Source: Lycorma delicatula (lineage: Eukaryota > Arthropoda > Insecta > Hemiptera > Fulgoridae). Taken from it: 64,000 bases of DNA. A program made the position numbers and the translations under genes. Of this stretch, positions 11,019-23,557 are shown piece by piece. The notes under the pieces are model-generated. The model worked only from the letters and a program-made list of their open reading frames with translations. It had not been told where the DNA came from and made no database searches. The stretch's first letter is position 1. Every line of letters starts with the position of its first letter. Location: assembly GCF_047948215.1 (NCBI RefSeq), contig NC_134463.1, forward strand, positions 99,662,657 through 99,726,656, read 5' to 3'.

Positions 11019-13798
11019 TTTTTTTTCTGAGTAGTTATGAGAAAAATGTTATAATTTGTTTATTATAGCAGTACTGTTTATATATTATTTTTGTAAAATG
11101 TAATATTGTTTAGTAAATTGTAAATATTGTAGTTTTTAATGATTATATAACAAGACGTTTTTTCGAAAACATTTACAATAGTTTGAAACAATTATAATTA
11201 CACATTAATTTTTAACAAACGTATCTTTTTAAAAACAAAAAAAAAACATAAACCAACAAAAAATTTAATTTTCTAGATTGGTTTTTGGTTTTTATGTGCA
11301 CATATAGCATTGTATATTATACAGCATTATTTGTCCTGGTTCTGTATAATTGTCAATTTCTGCCTGATTGGCTGTAACGTTCTGCAAATAACCTGAGATT
11401 CAAACGGCATTAATCAGAGTTTCTTTCTCTGCGAGTGATGATGTTTATTATTCATTACAGTGATTTATTAATCATTACAGTGATCAGAGTGAAATTATTA
11501 CTTTTATATTTCAATATCAATCGCATTTTAATGGGTAACAGATTATTCAGCCCAGTAAAGAAACCGGTCGGAAATTTTAACTTTGAGTAATAAGCCGGGT
11601 ATCACTAGTCAAAATTGAAAAAAAATAGTAGATCGATAGGCAGTAGTTCTAGTCGTTGTGTTGTTAAGTAGTGTTGCACTGTTTATATTTTGAAGTTTTG
11701 AAAATAACTTTAAAAGTATGTTGTAATTTCAGTTCATTTATGGTAAGAATATTTCCTCCTTTCGTTAAACACATTGGTACAGAACCTTTTTAAACATAAG
11801 AATATATATAGTTTAATATTAAAATAGAATTAAAATTTTTAATCGAATCGAAATGATTTTGAATGCAAAAAAGTAATATTTTTTTATCTATTTATTTTTA
11901 CGGGCAGCATTTTAAAAATATATGCCATTTTGTAATGATCCTTATTTCTGATATGATTATTTATTAGAGGGATTTTAATATTTTATTTAAACATTTCTTT
12001 ATCATCTGTGTCAAAGAAAATATTTAGATGCGTTATCTTTTAAATCTTATTTTTGATATAACTCGTCAAATTTTAGTAAGCGTTAACACATAGGTGCGCA
12101 GTAGTGTTGAAACTGCTAGTAATACAGTGCATGACAGCATGAGATAGGTACAAGAAGCCAGTCACCGGTCTATCCCTATCCTACGCGTCATCTGAGTTTT
12201 CTAAACTTTGGCAGATAATAGCATGTTATATTTCATATTACGTTACCAAGAACCGTTTACGGTTCTGGCACTTAACATATAGAATATACACTTCTCTTTT
12301 CTAAAGTGAGATACATTATTTAACTACTCACGTATTACTTGATAAGAATCTATTTCTCTCAGAAATAGTATTAAATTAATTTTGACTTTTGACCCCGTTA
12401 TTATTTCTGGTAAATTATCTCCTTAATTTGGAATCGTTTACGTAATCGTAAAGATGATTTTTACATCTCAAATATATATTCGATCAATGACATCCTCGTT
12501 AATTTTATGTTAAACATTTCTTTAGCGTTAAAATAAGTTATTGTTTTAATTAATATAAAACTTTACAATTTTGTTTTCGATATCGATACGCAAAAAGTGG
12601 CGCGTGTAAAATACATTAGTAGAAAGGACTTTTGATTCTTTTTAAAGTATAACAGTGACCTGAAGACTTTTAAATAAAAAGGTTTATTGAATAGCAAAAA
12701 TGGACCGTGAGTGCCCGAATTTTGAAGAATGATCGGAGAAATGGTTTACAAAGAAAGCGGTTCTTGAATAATTTACAACCCTTACAGGAAGAAAACATCC
12801 CCTAGTTACACATGCGGGGGTGAATAAGTATTGTACTATAGAAAAGAAGAGCAAAAATTCTTCTACCCCGAGAAAAGTGTCTTAAAATTCATTTATAACG
12901 TGAAACCTTGACCTGATGACCGAGTTATACTATGCGAGTCGGACGGACGTTTGTATTGATGTTAAGTTTAACTAATGATAGCTACTGCTATCAGATTAGA
13001 ATGATCGCGACTGAATAGGTTGCTTCTACTTGCTGCACTCTTTGGCCTGGCCAGTACACTATAAATCATCTAAACTACCGTCCGTATACAAACCAAACCG
13101 TAGCGCTGTAGCAACCGCATCGGATCGGCTACTGGACTTTCTTACTTCTAACCCCGATCTTATTCCATCTTTTTTTAAACCACCCGCACTGGTTATTTAT
13201 TCAAAATCTATCTTCTCTATGAAGCATATTTATTATGTATTATGTACATATATATATTATTTTATAAACGCTTTTTAGCTTTCTAATATATATACTATTC
13301 CCATTTATTTGCCTATTCTCAATTGTAAACATTCGTTATTAGAACACCTACTTTTAATTTACAATGAGAAAAATCGTATAAATAAAATTATATTATTTTT
13401 GGTTCTAATTAGGTTTTTTAGTTTAAGTAGTAATATTATTAAAAATAACTTTTGGTCATAAAAAAATAGTTTAATCAATTGAAAAATGGTACGTTATTTA
13501 AAAAAAAAATATCTTTTTAGGTTTTTAATTATGAAAGAAGCTGTCTATATAAGGTAAACAAGCTTAATTTATGTTACATGTATAAATTTATGTAAAAGGA
13601 GAAATTTAAAAAATTTCATTTTAAAAAGTTTCAAAGCTTTAAATTTAATAAAAATTTATTCCAAAAAGATCGTTTTTTTTAACACTTGAATTTTACTTCA
13701 ATTCAACTTTACTCATTTTTACTCATTCAATTCAAGTACATACATACATAAGTTCATATATATATAAACACTCGCACTGAATAAAACCACATAGGTAC
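11019..13798. other. AT-rich intergenic sequence
   Basis: No convincing gene. Around 11450-11485 a 19 bp segment containing TTATTxATTACAGTGAT is duplicated. The open frame at 13030-13278 is unrecognised and has no flanking support. Confidence 0.45.
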
Positions 13799-13935
13799 AA
13801 GAGTTCACAAAGGTCTAATGAAAAACAAACAAAATAAAATTTATAATGTCATCATATATATGATATTGAATCGGTTTAAGAGTCGCTCAGATTCCCCGAA
13901 GTTCAGCACATGCAGGCGTTTCAGTCAAGCAGATT

Positions 13936-14500
13936 TTTTTTTTATCCCTGCCTCCGGAACTAAACCTCTCAATCAAGCCAGATGAGGGAAACGCCAGGCC
14001 CGTCTATGCCGTTCCCGGCCTCTATCACCCAGCAACCGGGACTCGGTTCTTTGTGCTTCGCCTCTAACGGGTACATTCCCGAAGGGATGGCCCCGTCGGG
14101 ACTCAGTCTTTTAGCTCATGGGCTCGAGAGTCCCCGCACTTCATCATCACCGCCCACCCGTGCACCCTCAACCCCCTCGCTTCCCGATACTTCATTTGTA
14201 ATATTCCCGACACAAAACCCGTCACAGTGTCGAAGTCTACCGAACTGCGTAAAATCGTTCAACGATTGTCCCCACCTCGAGACGCCCAGTTACGGCAGAA
14301 GTCGCGGTGTTCCTCGTCCCACCGCGGGCACTGTCTAGCAAGTTAACTGCTACATCGTTCACGTAATTATCTGACCGTTGCCTATAATTTGAACCGAACC
14401 GTTTGAGCTTTACGTGAACATCAAGTAATTCTAGGTAGCCGTGAATTTTTTGTTCCGAGCGCACCCCGGTACTTCTGCAATGGATCTTGCCTACTTATTC
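13936..14500 (-). repeat. GC-rich retroposon tail, same family as 63612-64000
   Basis: Shares long near-identical blocks with the window's right edge, for example AACGCCAGGCCCG, GCCGTTCCCGGCCTCTATCA, AACCGGGACTCGGT and GTCCCCGCACTTCATCA. On the plus strand both copies start right after a T-run (13931-13940 and 63612-63630), which on the minus strand is a poly(A) tail. The element is therefore read on the minus strand and this is its 3' UTR-like end. An open minus-strand frame at 14237-14464 may be the end of its ORF, but I do not recognise it. GC content contrasts sharply with the AT-rich flanks. Confidence 0.65.
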
Positions 14501-16700
14501 TGGAAAGTTGTATAATATCATTGTTATTCATGCTCGTAATATCCCACATCTCTATGTCATAAGTTCAATTCTGTTTTAGAATTGCCTTAAACTTTGTTGG
14601 ACAGCGACAAGTGTGAATTATTGCCTGACAACCGACAAAATGTTTTGCCTGGATTTTTACGATTGTCTTTTTTCTCTAACGTGGTACCACTACGTCAAAC
14701 AACGATCAAGGTGGAGCCGAAGGTAATGTACGCGGTTAGTGTAGAATGAAAATGTCATGTATTTTGACTCGACGATCTCTTCTAATCGCAAAAATGAAAT
14801 CGATAAATTAATTTAAATAATTTATCACAAATTTATTGAAAAAATATAATTATTTCTTAAAAAATTATAATATTCAAAAATTGGATTTCTCAAATATAAT
14901 CTTTACGACTTCTGGAAAATTCTAAAAGTTTATTTCAAAAAAGTTTAAGCAAATGAGGTTTTAAATTTTCCTGTTTGAAAGCTTAATAACTCCTCATTTA
15001 TTAATTATACTTTACATAGTGATTTAATAAATTACCTTTAAATATTTGATTTGCAGTTTGATTAATTTTCGATTTTTTCTTTAGAATTGATTTTAGAAGT
15101 AAAATATTAATTATAAAAAATGAGCCTTTCCAATTAATATTTCTGAAATGGCAACTGTTGCTTTAATAAAAATGATTTTTCTTAAATTATTTCATAAACA
15201 TTTTTGATTTCTGTACAGAAATTTAATAAAAACCTGAATGTCTTTTATAAATATCCTACCAACCTACTTTGTCTTCATAAGATTCTGCCGTAAATGTTTT
15301 CTTTTATTGTTGTATCTAACTTTTCATCGACGTTTCTTTTATCACATTTCATATTCTCCTATCGTGTTGATATCACATGTTCTCCTAGTAACAAATCCAT
15401 ATCATTAAGTATTTCTTTTTAATTTATTTCTGATTTTTGTCAGAATAAAATCTCCTTGTTTATTTACTCTATTCCAAATTATTTCTTCAATTTTTGTACA
15501 TTTTATTCCGTTTAAAAACGGGACAGAATATATCTTCCTGAATAAAAAATTACTTTTCTTAATCTTCTCCTCTATGTTAATATATTACAGGTAGATCGAT
15601 GACATCGATACCCGATTCTTGTATTGAGAATAAAATATATAAATAGATTAGACGTACGGATAACATGAGTAATTAAAAAAAAAACCTGTATATTGCATCT
15701 TAGAGTATTAATCAATTTTATAGTAGACGTATATCATTATTTCCCATGAGCTACATTTTAGAATGAAAAATGATAATTTATAAATATTTAATAATATATC
15801 TTACTGTAATAATATTATTATTATATATTAATTTTACTAAAATTCAAGCGTGTCTGTTCCTCCATTTTATGTATAGGTACACACACGTACACATATACAT
15901 ACGCACGGTTGAAAGGAAATAGTTACTAGTCGGTTAAATCTAGAGGGAATTAAATACTGGACAGCATGCAGGCACCAGAACTCAAGGGATTTTAATTCAA
16001 AAACTGAAAGTGAAAAATGATGTGTTTGCCTGTGGGATCTTTGTAAAAGGTTTACCGCATGCGTACGATAAATGGTATCAACCTAATACCTGACCGTACT
16101 GCCGCTCGACGTTCAAAGGGCTACCGTACTAAATGACTAGCTTTGTAAATTTTATTATTGTTACACAGATTAACCTTAACGCAGAATATGTTGTTTTTTG
16201 TAGTAGTTTGAATGAAGTGTAATTTTGAAAAAATGACTAAAATTGATCGGTTTATTAAATTCATTCTACTAATAGCAATTTTATTAATCCCAAGTTTTAT
16301 GAACTAGTTATTAATGAATAATATATAATTATTAAGATGTTACTAAGAAATTTAGTTTTTTAAGATACAATACATCGTAATGGTTTTCTCACCAAACTAT
16401 TCCCAAATTCTATAAATTAAATTTAACAGATTATTTCTGTCAAACTTTGAGAAAAATCGTATAATCATCTAAATGATTCATTATTTGGATATTGAAATTT
16501 TTAAAGAATTTTAAAATTTGTAAATACCATTCGGTCAGATAGTATAAAAGATATGACTAATATACAATCACATGATAAAACAAAACAGTTCCGATACGAG
16601 ATAGTTTCACTGTTTTGATAAAACCAAAAGAGTTCTGTTCAAAATATAGACAGGGGTTGGGTAATCATGTGAAAATTCTAGCAGATAATCTTCTAGAGAA
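14501..16700. other. AT-rich interior of the inverted-repeat element
   Basis: No coding frame recognised between the GC-rich tail and the right arm. Confidence 0.45.
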
Positions 16701-17049
16701 CAGCGAGAATATCCGGCGACTGAAACACCAACATGTGCTGGACTTGGGGGAATCTGAGCGACCCTTAAGTTGGTTCAGCATCGTGCGATGAGAATCTATC
16801 TATGCCTTATAGAGGAGGCTAGCTTCTTTACATTTCTCTTCATCAACTTCATGAGATTACATTACTATTTGTTTGTCTATTGTTTAATGTTTTAATTTTT
16901 TTCATTAGACCTTTGTGAACTCTTTTTGACTCATTGTTACCTTTTTAAGTGCGGACATGTTTATAAAGTGTATCACGAAGTTCTCCCGGAATCTGTTCTA
17001 CTCGTGAAAATAATGGGGAAAAAATCATATAAACATATCCTAAAATGCT

Positions 17050-17186
17050 TCGTTTGTGATTACGGCTAGTGAAAGATCTCGCTCGGATTGAGGTCGTACT
17101 GAAATTTTTAGGATGTTAAGGTTCAAAATTAGTAATTTCTTATGGGCTTTGACCTGAAAAATCGAATAAAATAGGTCCTGGAACCG
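17050..17186 (-). repeat. Dispersed repeat (family C), copy 1
   Basis: The reverse complement contains CCTATTTTATTCGATTTTTC, then AGGTCAAAGCCCATAAGAAA, a CTAAAAATTTCAGTACGAC-like block, and ATCTTTCACTAGCCGTAA. The same series appears at 54528-54670; shorter forms appear at 18530-18610 and 33330-33360. Copies 1 and 2 flank the transposase pseudogene at 17170-18000 in opposite orientations, so they may be its terminal regions. Confidence 0.6.
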
Positions 17187-18000
17187 TATGTGCTGTTATA
17201 CATACCAGTTCATAATAACGTACAAAAAACGAGCCCGCCATCTCAAGAGATTTCTTGGCACGCAGTATTACTTTCTTTGTTCTTTTAAGTTCTTCAGGAC
17301 TATCCTTACATTGCTCAATCAGATTTCCTCACGAGAATGTACTTTTGTTTTGTACACAATAATTCTCATTCATCCCCAGACGCAAAAATCTAAAGGTCTT
17401 GGTGACTAGGAATACAGACCACTACGACCGATCCATTTCTCAGGGAAATGATGATTTAAGAGAGTGAAATCGACTCAAGAGTAGCGGGAGGTACGCCATC
17501 GTGCTGGAAGTCTAGTTTGCATCTCAGCGCTAGAGGAACATCTTCAAGCAGCTGCGGCAATTCTTCTTAAGAAAATGCAAGCCACCTCAGCATTTAAGCG
17601 GCCTAGTAATACGAATGATCCAGACCGCTGATTGCGAAGAAGGCCGCACCATACATTGACACTAAATCTCTTTTGAAAAAAATTGCCTTCCACTTTTTCA
17701 TGGAGATTTACTTCTGCCCATGTACGCTCCTTGCGTAAGTTGTTGACACCATATCGAGTGAAATTTCCCTCTTCGGTAAGCAAAATATACTTGTAGATTT
17801 GTCGATCTGTATTCTACGATTTGAAGAACTCGAAGCGAAGCGGATGGTCTTCTGGGTGTAGAGATTTAGCTGTTTATGATAAGGATAAAACTTGTTTTTA
17901 GTGTCCTCAAATCTATCGAATGCGAAACTCCGATTCATTTAGAAAGTCGTCGTGTACTGACGCCTGCAGTGCGCTGAACTGATTCGATAACAATTTCATC
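17170..18000 (-). pseudogene. Tc1/mariner-superfamily transposase pseudogene
   Basis: Reading the minus strand from about 18000 down, with frameshifts, gives the order expected of an IS630/Tc1/mariner-type DDE transposase with an insect-type N-terminus: 'YHKQLNLYTQ' (17860-17890), then 'LTEEGNFTRYGVNNLRKERT' (17725-17785; FTDEASFTRDGVNN-like, first catalytic acid region with D changed to E), 'FSVNVWCGLLRNQ' (about 17630-17670), and near 17400-17470 'FPEKWIGR', normally followed by the SPDLTPLD-type third acid region, here broken by stops. Near 17290-17330 'VYKTKVHSREE' matches the C-terminus. Many stops make it non-functional. Confidence 0.75.
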
Positions 18001-18529
18001 TGTAGCACTGTAGCATTATCGTTACACACATCCAAAATGAATACCGTATTCCTCTGTTCTAAGTACGGCATTACTTCAACGGCCAACCGATCAAATTTAA
18101 ACTAAAATTCACAGAAAAAGTCGCTAACAACAGCATAGTTCACAGTACACAATATAGTTAATGTACCAGACGCTAATACAGTATTGCGCATTGTTAATCG
18201 GCTGTTATTTTAATAAAAAATATTAAGTAAATTCAGTAAATCTTGTTTTTATAAATTTTTTACTATTATCAAAAAAGAATTTCGTTGTATTTTTCATTAA
18301 ATAAGTACTTTTTTGACAGATGAAATACGTACTATTTCTAACGAATTTTTCTAACTTTTCTTTGTTTTATTCGACATATCTTACACCATTTTGTTCAAAA
18401 TGATATATTCTTCAAATTTTCTGCGTTTATTACCCATTTAACAAAGTTATCTACGGCAAACATAAATATATCAAGGGTTTTTTACCCCAATTTATTGGTT
18501 TTCACCCAATGTTTCTAAAAAATTACTGG

Positions 18530-18610
18530 AGATAGGATTCTGGGACCTATTTTATTTTTCAGGTAAAACCGCATAAGAAATGGTGAACTTCGGGTTACAC
18601 TCTGGCTTCT
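18530..18610 (+). repeat. Dispersed repeat (family C), copy 2
   Basis: Contains GGGACCTATTTTATTTTTC, AGGTAAAACCGCATAAGAAA and a TGGTGAACTTCGGGT tail. Inverted relative to 17050-17186 and on the other side of the transposase pseudogene. Confidence 0.55.
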
Positions 18611-20279
18611 ATGAAAAAAAGCTGCTGGTAAGAAACTTAAGGAAACAAATGTGCTTTCTTGATAAAAATAAAAACACAGATAAAAAGAAAAACTATTCGT
18701 AAATTATTTAACTTATCCTGGCCGAAGTATCGTATGTTGCACGGGTAGATTACGCTATCGCTTCACGAACAACGGACGTGCCAAGGCGGTTTCAATTAAA
18801 TAACGCTTCATCGAATACTAAAATTTTTCCCTTATAGAAGGAAATTTTTTTTCTTCTATATTATATATATCCCAATATTTCTTACAAATTCGTTGCGTTA
18901 TAAATACTTCAGATACAAGAGAAATTTTTTAGAATTATTTTCTCAGTGATTTTTTTGATACAGTTAATTTCTACATTGAAAAAAGTTATATAGCTTAAAT
19001 ATACTCGAATTAGTGAATAAGCAGACGGGAAACCGCTTCATTTCCTACTTATTTTGATATTAATCTTAAAATTGTTCATTTAAAAGGTTGGAGTAGTTAG
19101 TTTTCATTTACGGTTTCAAATAACTGTTTAGTTATGACCCACTTCTAAAGTGATTTTACGAAAAAATTTTCATCCAGCTAGAAATGAATAGTTTTGTATC
19201 GTATATAATAGTAGTTTTTTACGTTACAGAGAAAATAAAATAGACCGTAAGAATATCATTGTTAAAAGTTACACGCTATAATATCAGAATTTAACACAGT
19301 TTATAAGTATAAAATTAATATTTCTGAAGTTATAAACTGTTAAAAAAAAAAAAAAAACTTAAGAGCAAAAAGATACGGTTTTACGACAGATCAAAAGAAG
19401 GGATATAATTTTGATTAGAATTTGAAAAGAATATAAGAGAAAAAATAAGAAAAAGAAAAAAAACAAGTAGAAGAAAAAAAGCATTTTTGTTATATAAAAG
19501 AAGAATGCATCTGTATTTCCACCCTCATCGTTCAGAAAATTGACAAGGGTGGGTTTACCCCTGGACTCTTATGGACCAATCAGAAATAAGGTTCCTTCCC
19601 TGCTGAGAAAAAAATCTTCTAAAAAGCAAAAACAAGCTCAATCTTCGCAACCTCCTTCCTTCTTTTTTTTTCATCTTTCTTCACAACCTCCCTTTACCCT
19701 CAAACATTCCCTTTTGCTCTTCTCCCTATTTTTACACCCCGTGGACCTATTTTAAATCCCCTTGACGGCCATCTTGAAAAATGAAATCTTATATCACCCG
19801 CGGGAAGGGTCAGATAAACTGATAGGTCTATCTTCTTTTATTTTTTTTATTTTTGCAATACGGATGTAAGTTTTGCAAATGATTCGATATTAAATAATAT
19901 ATTGCTTTTTCTTACTGAATTTACATACCTATTATTAAAAAAATAACTTAATAACGAATTTTATATATTGGGTTTGTTCATTTTTTCTTAGGTAAATAAT
20001 TTTTTAATTAATTTTATATTTTTTATTCAAAATAATATTATTGTAAATGGAACAAAACAACCAACTTTTAACAAGTAATGTTAATCATTCCTACCGATTA
20101 TTGGGTTTGTCTTAAAACCCAATCCAAGCAAAATATTTTTTTAGAAAAGTTAATTTCGAATTAAGAAGTTGACAGCAATAACTAACTGTTGTTGTTATAT
20201 AATCGGCTGACATAATTTTCTATTATTTTATGTGAACAGTTAGTTATTTTTGGTTATCTTTGTTTTATGTTTAAAAAAA
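18611..20279. other. AT-rich intergenic sequence with a pyrimidine-rich patch
   Basis: No gene recognised. 19440-19500 is A-rich and 19650-19745 is strongly C/T-rich on the plus strand. The open frame at 19540-19755 is a by-product of this composition. Confidence 0.45.
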
Positions 20280-21195
20280 ATAATCTTGAACACAGAAGAA
20301 AGAATTTTTATTGTGGAAAATTATTTAAGAACTTAACCTTTTGTTTGTGTCAAGAAGCTTTTCAATTGCAGTTGTCTGGTAATAATGTACCGAATAAATC
20401 TTCAAGGTAAAGAAATATAGAGGGACCGGTTTTTTTTGCCTTTTGAAACATAGACGGAAACGTTCAGTACTTAATGACGAAACATTGAAAGATGTAAGTT
20501 TTTAATAATCTCACCTAACAAATCATTACGAAAACTTTCGCAGGAAAAAGGATTATTTCTGTATAGTACCTTTAATGCTACTCGAACTACTTAAATTAAA
20601 GCAATACCGAATTCATGTATCACATAAATTACACCCGGTTAATTATAATGCTAGGTTTCACTGCTGCGATTGGTTTAATTAGTTTGTTTGGGGGGAGCTC
20701 AATAATTCTCACATCATCCGTTCACGACCTCTACACCCGCAGAAAATTGGTGTGTAGTGTGAAATTTTGCAGTGTGAAGATTAATTGGCCCCGTATTCTT
20801 TTAAAATAACGTAATTTAATGCAAATTTAGAATTCAGGGAGAAGATTTGAGTTTTCAACAAGACTGGGTCACGTGTCACACGACAAGAGAAACGATAGAC
20901 CTTTTGAGAAATTTCTTTGGTGAAAGAGTCATATCGGCTACTTATTTATTGGCTTATCGATTACTTAATATCGATCGCTAGCTAGGTCACCTGATTTTCC
21001 TTCTGTAGATTTTTTCTCTGTGGATATCTAAAAGGTTGTGTATTCAAAAATAATTCATACACCATCTAATAACTGAAAGCCAACATAACTAAAGAATTAC
21101 GAGAAATTGGAAAAGGTACGCTTCAAAAGGTTGCACAGAATTTGAAAAACGGTGCTTATTATGAAAACAGTGGATACTTTCAAAATGTTATATAA
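20280..21195 (+). pseudogene. Second Tc1/mariner-like transposase pseudogene
   Basis: Decayed but readable in order. 'LNTEERIFIVENYLRT' (about 20287-20335) resembles the N-terminal helix-turn-helix start. 'SPNKSLRKLSQEKG' (about 20510-20555) is the second helix-turn-helix region, followed by 'KAIPNSCIT'. Near 20855-20935 'FQQDWVTCHTTRETIDLLRN' is a clear QQDGATxHxA-type second catalytic aspartate box, continued by 'FFGERVIS'. Near 21085-21160 'ANITKELREIGKGTLQKVAQ' is the C-terminal block. Much of the region between, including the first acid, is unreadable. It belongs to the same broad group as the pseudogene at 17170-18000 but is a different family. Confidence 0.7.
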
Positions 21196-22599
21196 CAAAA
21201 TTTGATTTCAATTATTTTGTATAAATTAATTGTAATATTTATAAATATAGCACACTATTTTTCTTTAAGTCGGTTGCTTTTTTGGGCTTTCGTTTTAAAA
21301 CTAACACTGTGTGTAAAGACAGATTCATATTTTAATATTAAAAAAAACAGTTGAATTTAAAATCACTAGAAAATAAAAAGAATTAATTTATTATAATTGT
21401 GTTATATTGATTGATAAATAAAATTAAAATATATTTTTTTAAATAATTCAGTAAGAAACAATGTTTTCACCTCAAAAAATTTTCCTAAGATAATATACTG
21501 GTAACCTGAAAAAGTATAGTGAATCGATACTGTGCACATGTAATTGTCAAAAATAAGTAAAAAAACGTATACTGCAGTAAACGTAGGTTCTATGATGTAT
21601 AGGTGTACACATTAAAATATCCAGATGTATTCTTATTTAAGTCTCCAGATTTAAAATTTAAGATAGGTTAAACACAATTTTAGAACGTAGGATTAAAATC
21701 AGTTATATCTTAAATATACACCACCCATCGGTTGTTGGGATATAAGGTGTCGCAACATATTTTTAAAATAACAATTAAGAATTTATATTAGTTTAGATGA
21801 GCGTCGTAATCAAAAACTATGATATGAAAACTTATCTTAGTTCACAAGTTATGTGTTTTATTCTATAAATTGAGTTTTTAATTGTAATTTTATTTTACAA
21901 CTTAAACCTTGATAAATTGAATGATATAGACTGAATTACATCGAGTATGACAACAAAAATCAGCTATTTCTTTGTTTTTGTATTAAATATCTAATTAAAC
22001 CATACTTTGAATATTTATTTTGAATTTTTTTTAAATTTAGTTTCCATAGAAACATATTTATGGATTATACTCTAAAAATGTATTCGTGAAATTATTTTTT
22101 AAATTGTTAATTTGTACGTAGGAAATTATTATTGCTTCCCATAAATGATCAGACATAATCATCATTTATTTGCAATACATGTTGTTGTATGCAGTAACAA
22201 ATGTGAAAAAAGAGATAAATATGAAAAAATGGTAACTTATATGAAGAAGCGAATGAATGGTCTTTTGGTTTGACAATTTTGTTAAAAAATGAAGAATGTT
22301 CATATTCTACGCAGATCATGTCCATAATTAATTTTGCTTTGTAATTCTTTTACGTATATAATTTGTATAAGCTATGATATTCTCGGTAACGTAAGGATTT
22401 TAAAGCGAGTTGATATATCTAAATCGGTTCAGCCGTTAAGCTGCTACGGTGTAACAAACAAACTACATACATTCACTCTAAATACATTAGCCCTTTATGG
22501 GCAGTCGTGTAATGAATTATTACAGTATAATTCACAATGAGTACTTATTGAAAGTAAATTAAATATTTTAATTTTTCAAAGGTTTAAATTTATGGTACT
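21196..22599. other. AT-rich intergenic sequence
   Basis: No gene or repeat recognised. Confidence 0.5.
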
Positions 22600-22860
22600 A
22601 AAAACAGTACTAAGGAACCAAAAAAACTCAAAAACCGAATAGAAATTCCTATGTTCGGGTGTATGTTCGGTGTCGCCCTCTAAATTACCTTATATCTTCA
22701 GAACTACTCGACCGATTTTGGCCAAACTTGGTCAGTTACTTCTGTATATGGGGCATTTATGCCGTTAAAATTCAAACTTAAAAGGTCCAAGGGATGAGGC
22801 TGTAGAGCAAGGTCACCCTCAGTATCTCGATATTTCGCCTAATTAAGGTCTTATTTTTCT
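22600..22860. repeat. Probable transposon-derived repeat
   Basis: The segment TTCAGAACTACTCGACCGAT followed by TTTGGCCAAACTTGG resembles a motif common in insect repetitive DNA. The patch is less AT-rich than its flanks. Only one copy occurs here, so family membership rests on memory of such motifs. Confidence 0.3.
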
Positions 22861-23026
22861 TAGACAAGTGTAAATTAAACAATATTTCCAAAAGTTTGTT
22901 TTTGCAAAAATCACACTCCCACCCCAAAAAATTCTTTAAATAAACTAGCGGCTAAGTGGGTATAATGCGTCATTATTACCCTCTCTGTCCACAAGTAGCG
23001 CTAATGTAGCACTCATATACAGCTAC

Positions 23027-23339
23027 TGTAGTCGTCTCTCTTTTTCTGTTAAGCCTCCGGAACCAACGTAAGGTATTTTTTTAGAGGAGGAATGAGCATG
23101 ATATGTATGAATGTAAGTGAAGTGTAATCTTGCACAGTCTCTGGTTGACCGTTCCTGAGATGTACGATTAATTGAAACCCAACTACCAATGAATACCGGT
23201 ATCCACGATCCAAATCCGTATTAAAGGAACTGCCTTTACTAGGATTTGAACCTTAGAACTCTCGACTTTGAAATCAGCTGATTTTCAATGACGAGTTCAC
23301 CACTAGACCAATCCGATGGGTAGAGATATTATGTAGTCG
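23027..23339 (-). repeat. Full-length family A SINE with 8 bp target-site duplication
   Basis: The SINE (23035-23331) is flanked by TGTAGTCG at 23027-23034 and 23332-23339. On the minus strand it begins with the tRNA-like head: CCCATCGGATTGGTCTAGTG contains the A box, and further in is a GGTTCAAATCC-type B box. The body and the AGGCTTAACAGAAAAAG tail follow. This is the only copy here with both head and tail, so it defines the family's ends. Confidence 0.8.
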
Positions 23340-23557
23340 ACATAATACTATATACAACATCACAGGTAAGCAGTAAAATTGAATACATTAATAATAAAGT
23401 GTAAAAATGTATTTAAAGTGGCCGCTATTACTGTCACACTCACCGGAATGAAATACGGTATGCGTAAAAATGTTATATTAATAATCTATTTCAAATAGAA
23501 TGATAAATATCTCAAATTAAGTTGTGTGTGTATAAGCATTATATCAGATAAAAAAGC

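Larger units (their letters stand above)
13799..16924. mobile_element. 3.1 kb element bounded by long inverted repeats
   Basis: The ends are AAGAGTTCACAAAGGTCTAA on the left and its reverse complement on the right. A second conserved block inside both arms pairs 13879-13926 with about 16718-16765, including GTCGCTCAGATTCCCC and CAGCACATG. The arms diverge between these blocks. No transposase frame lies between them, so this is probably a non-autonomous or gutted DNA transposon. It contains a GC-rich LINE tail at 13936-14500, inserted just inside the left arm. No clear TSD was identified. Confidence 0.7.

Noticed and set aside
19540..19755. ORF with Ser/Pro/Leu-rich product
   Set aside because: Explained by a pyrimidine-rich tract; no motif or flanking support.
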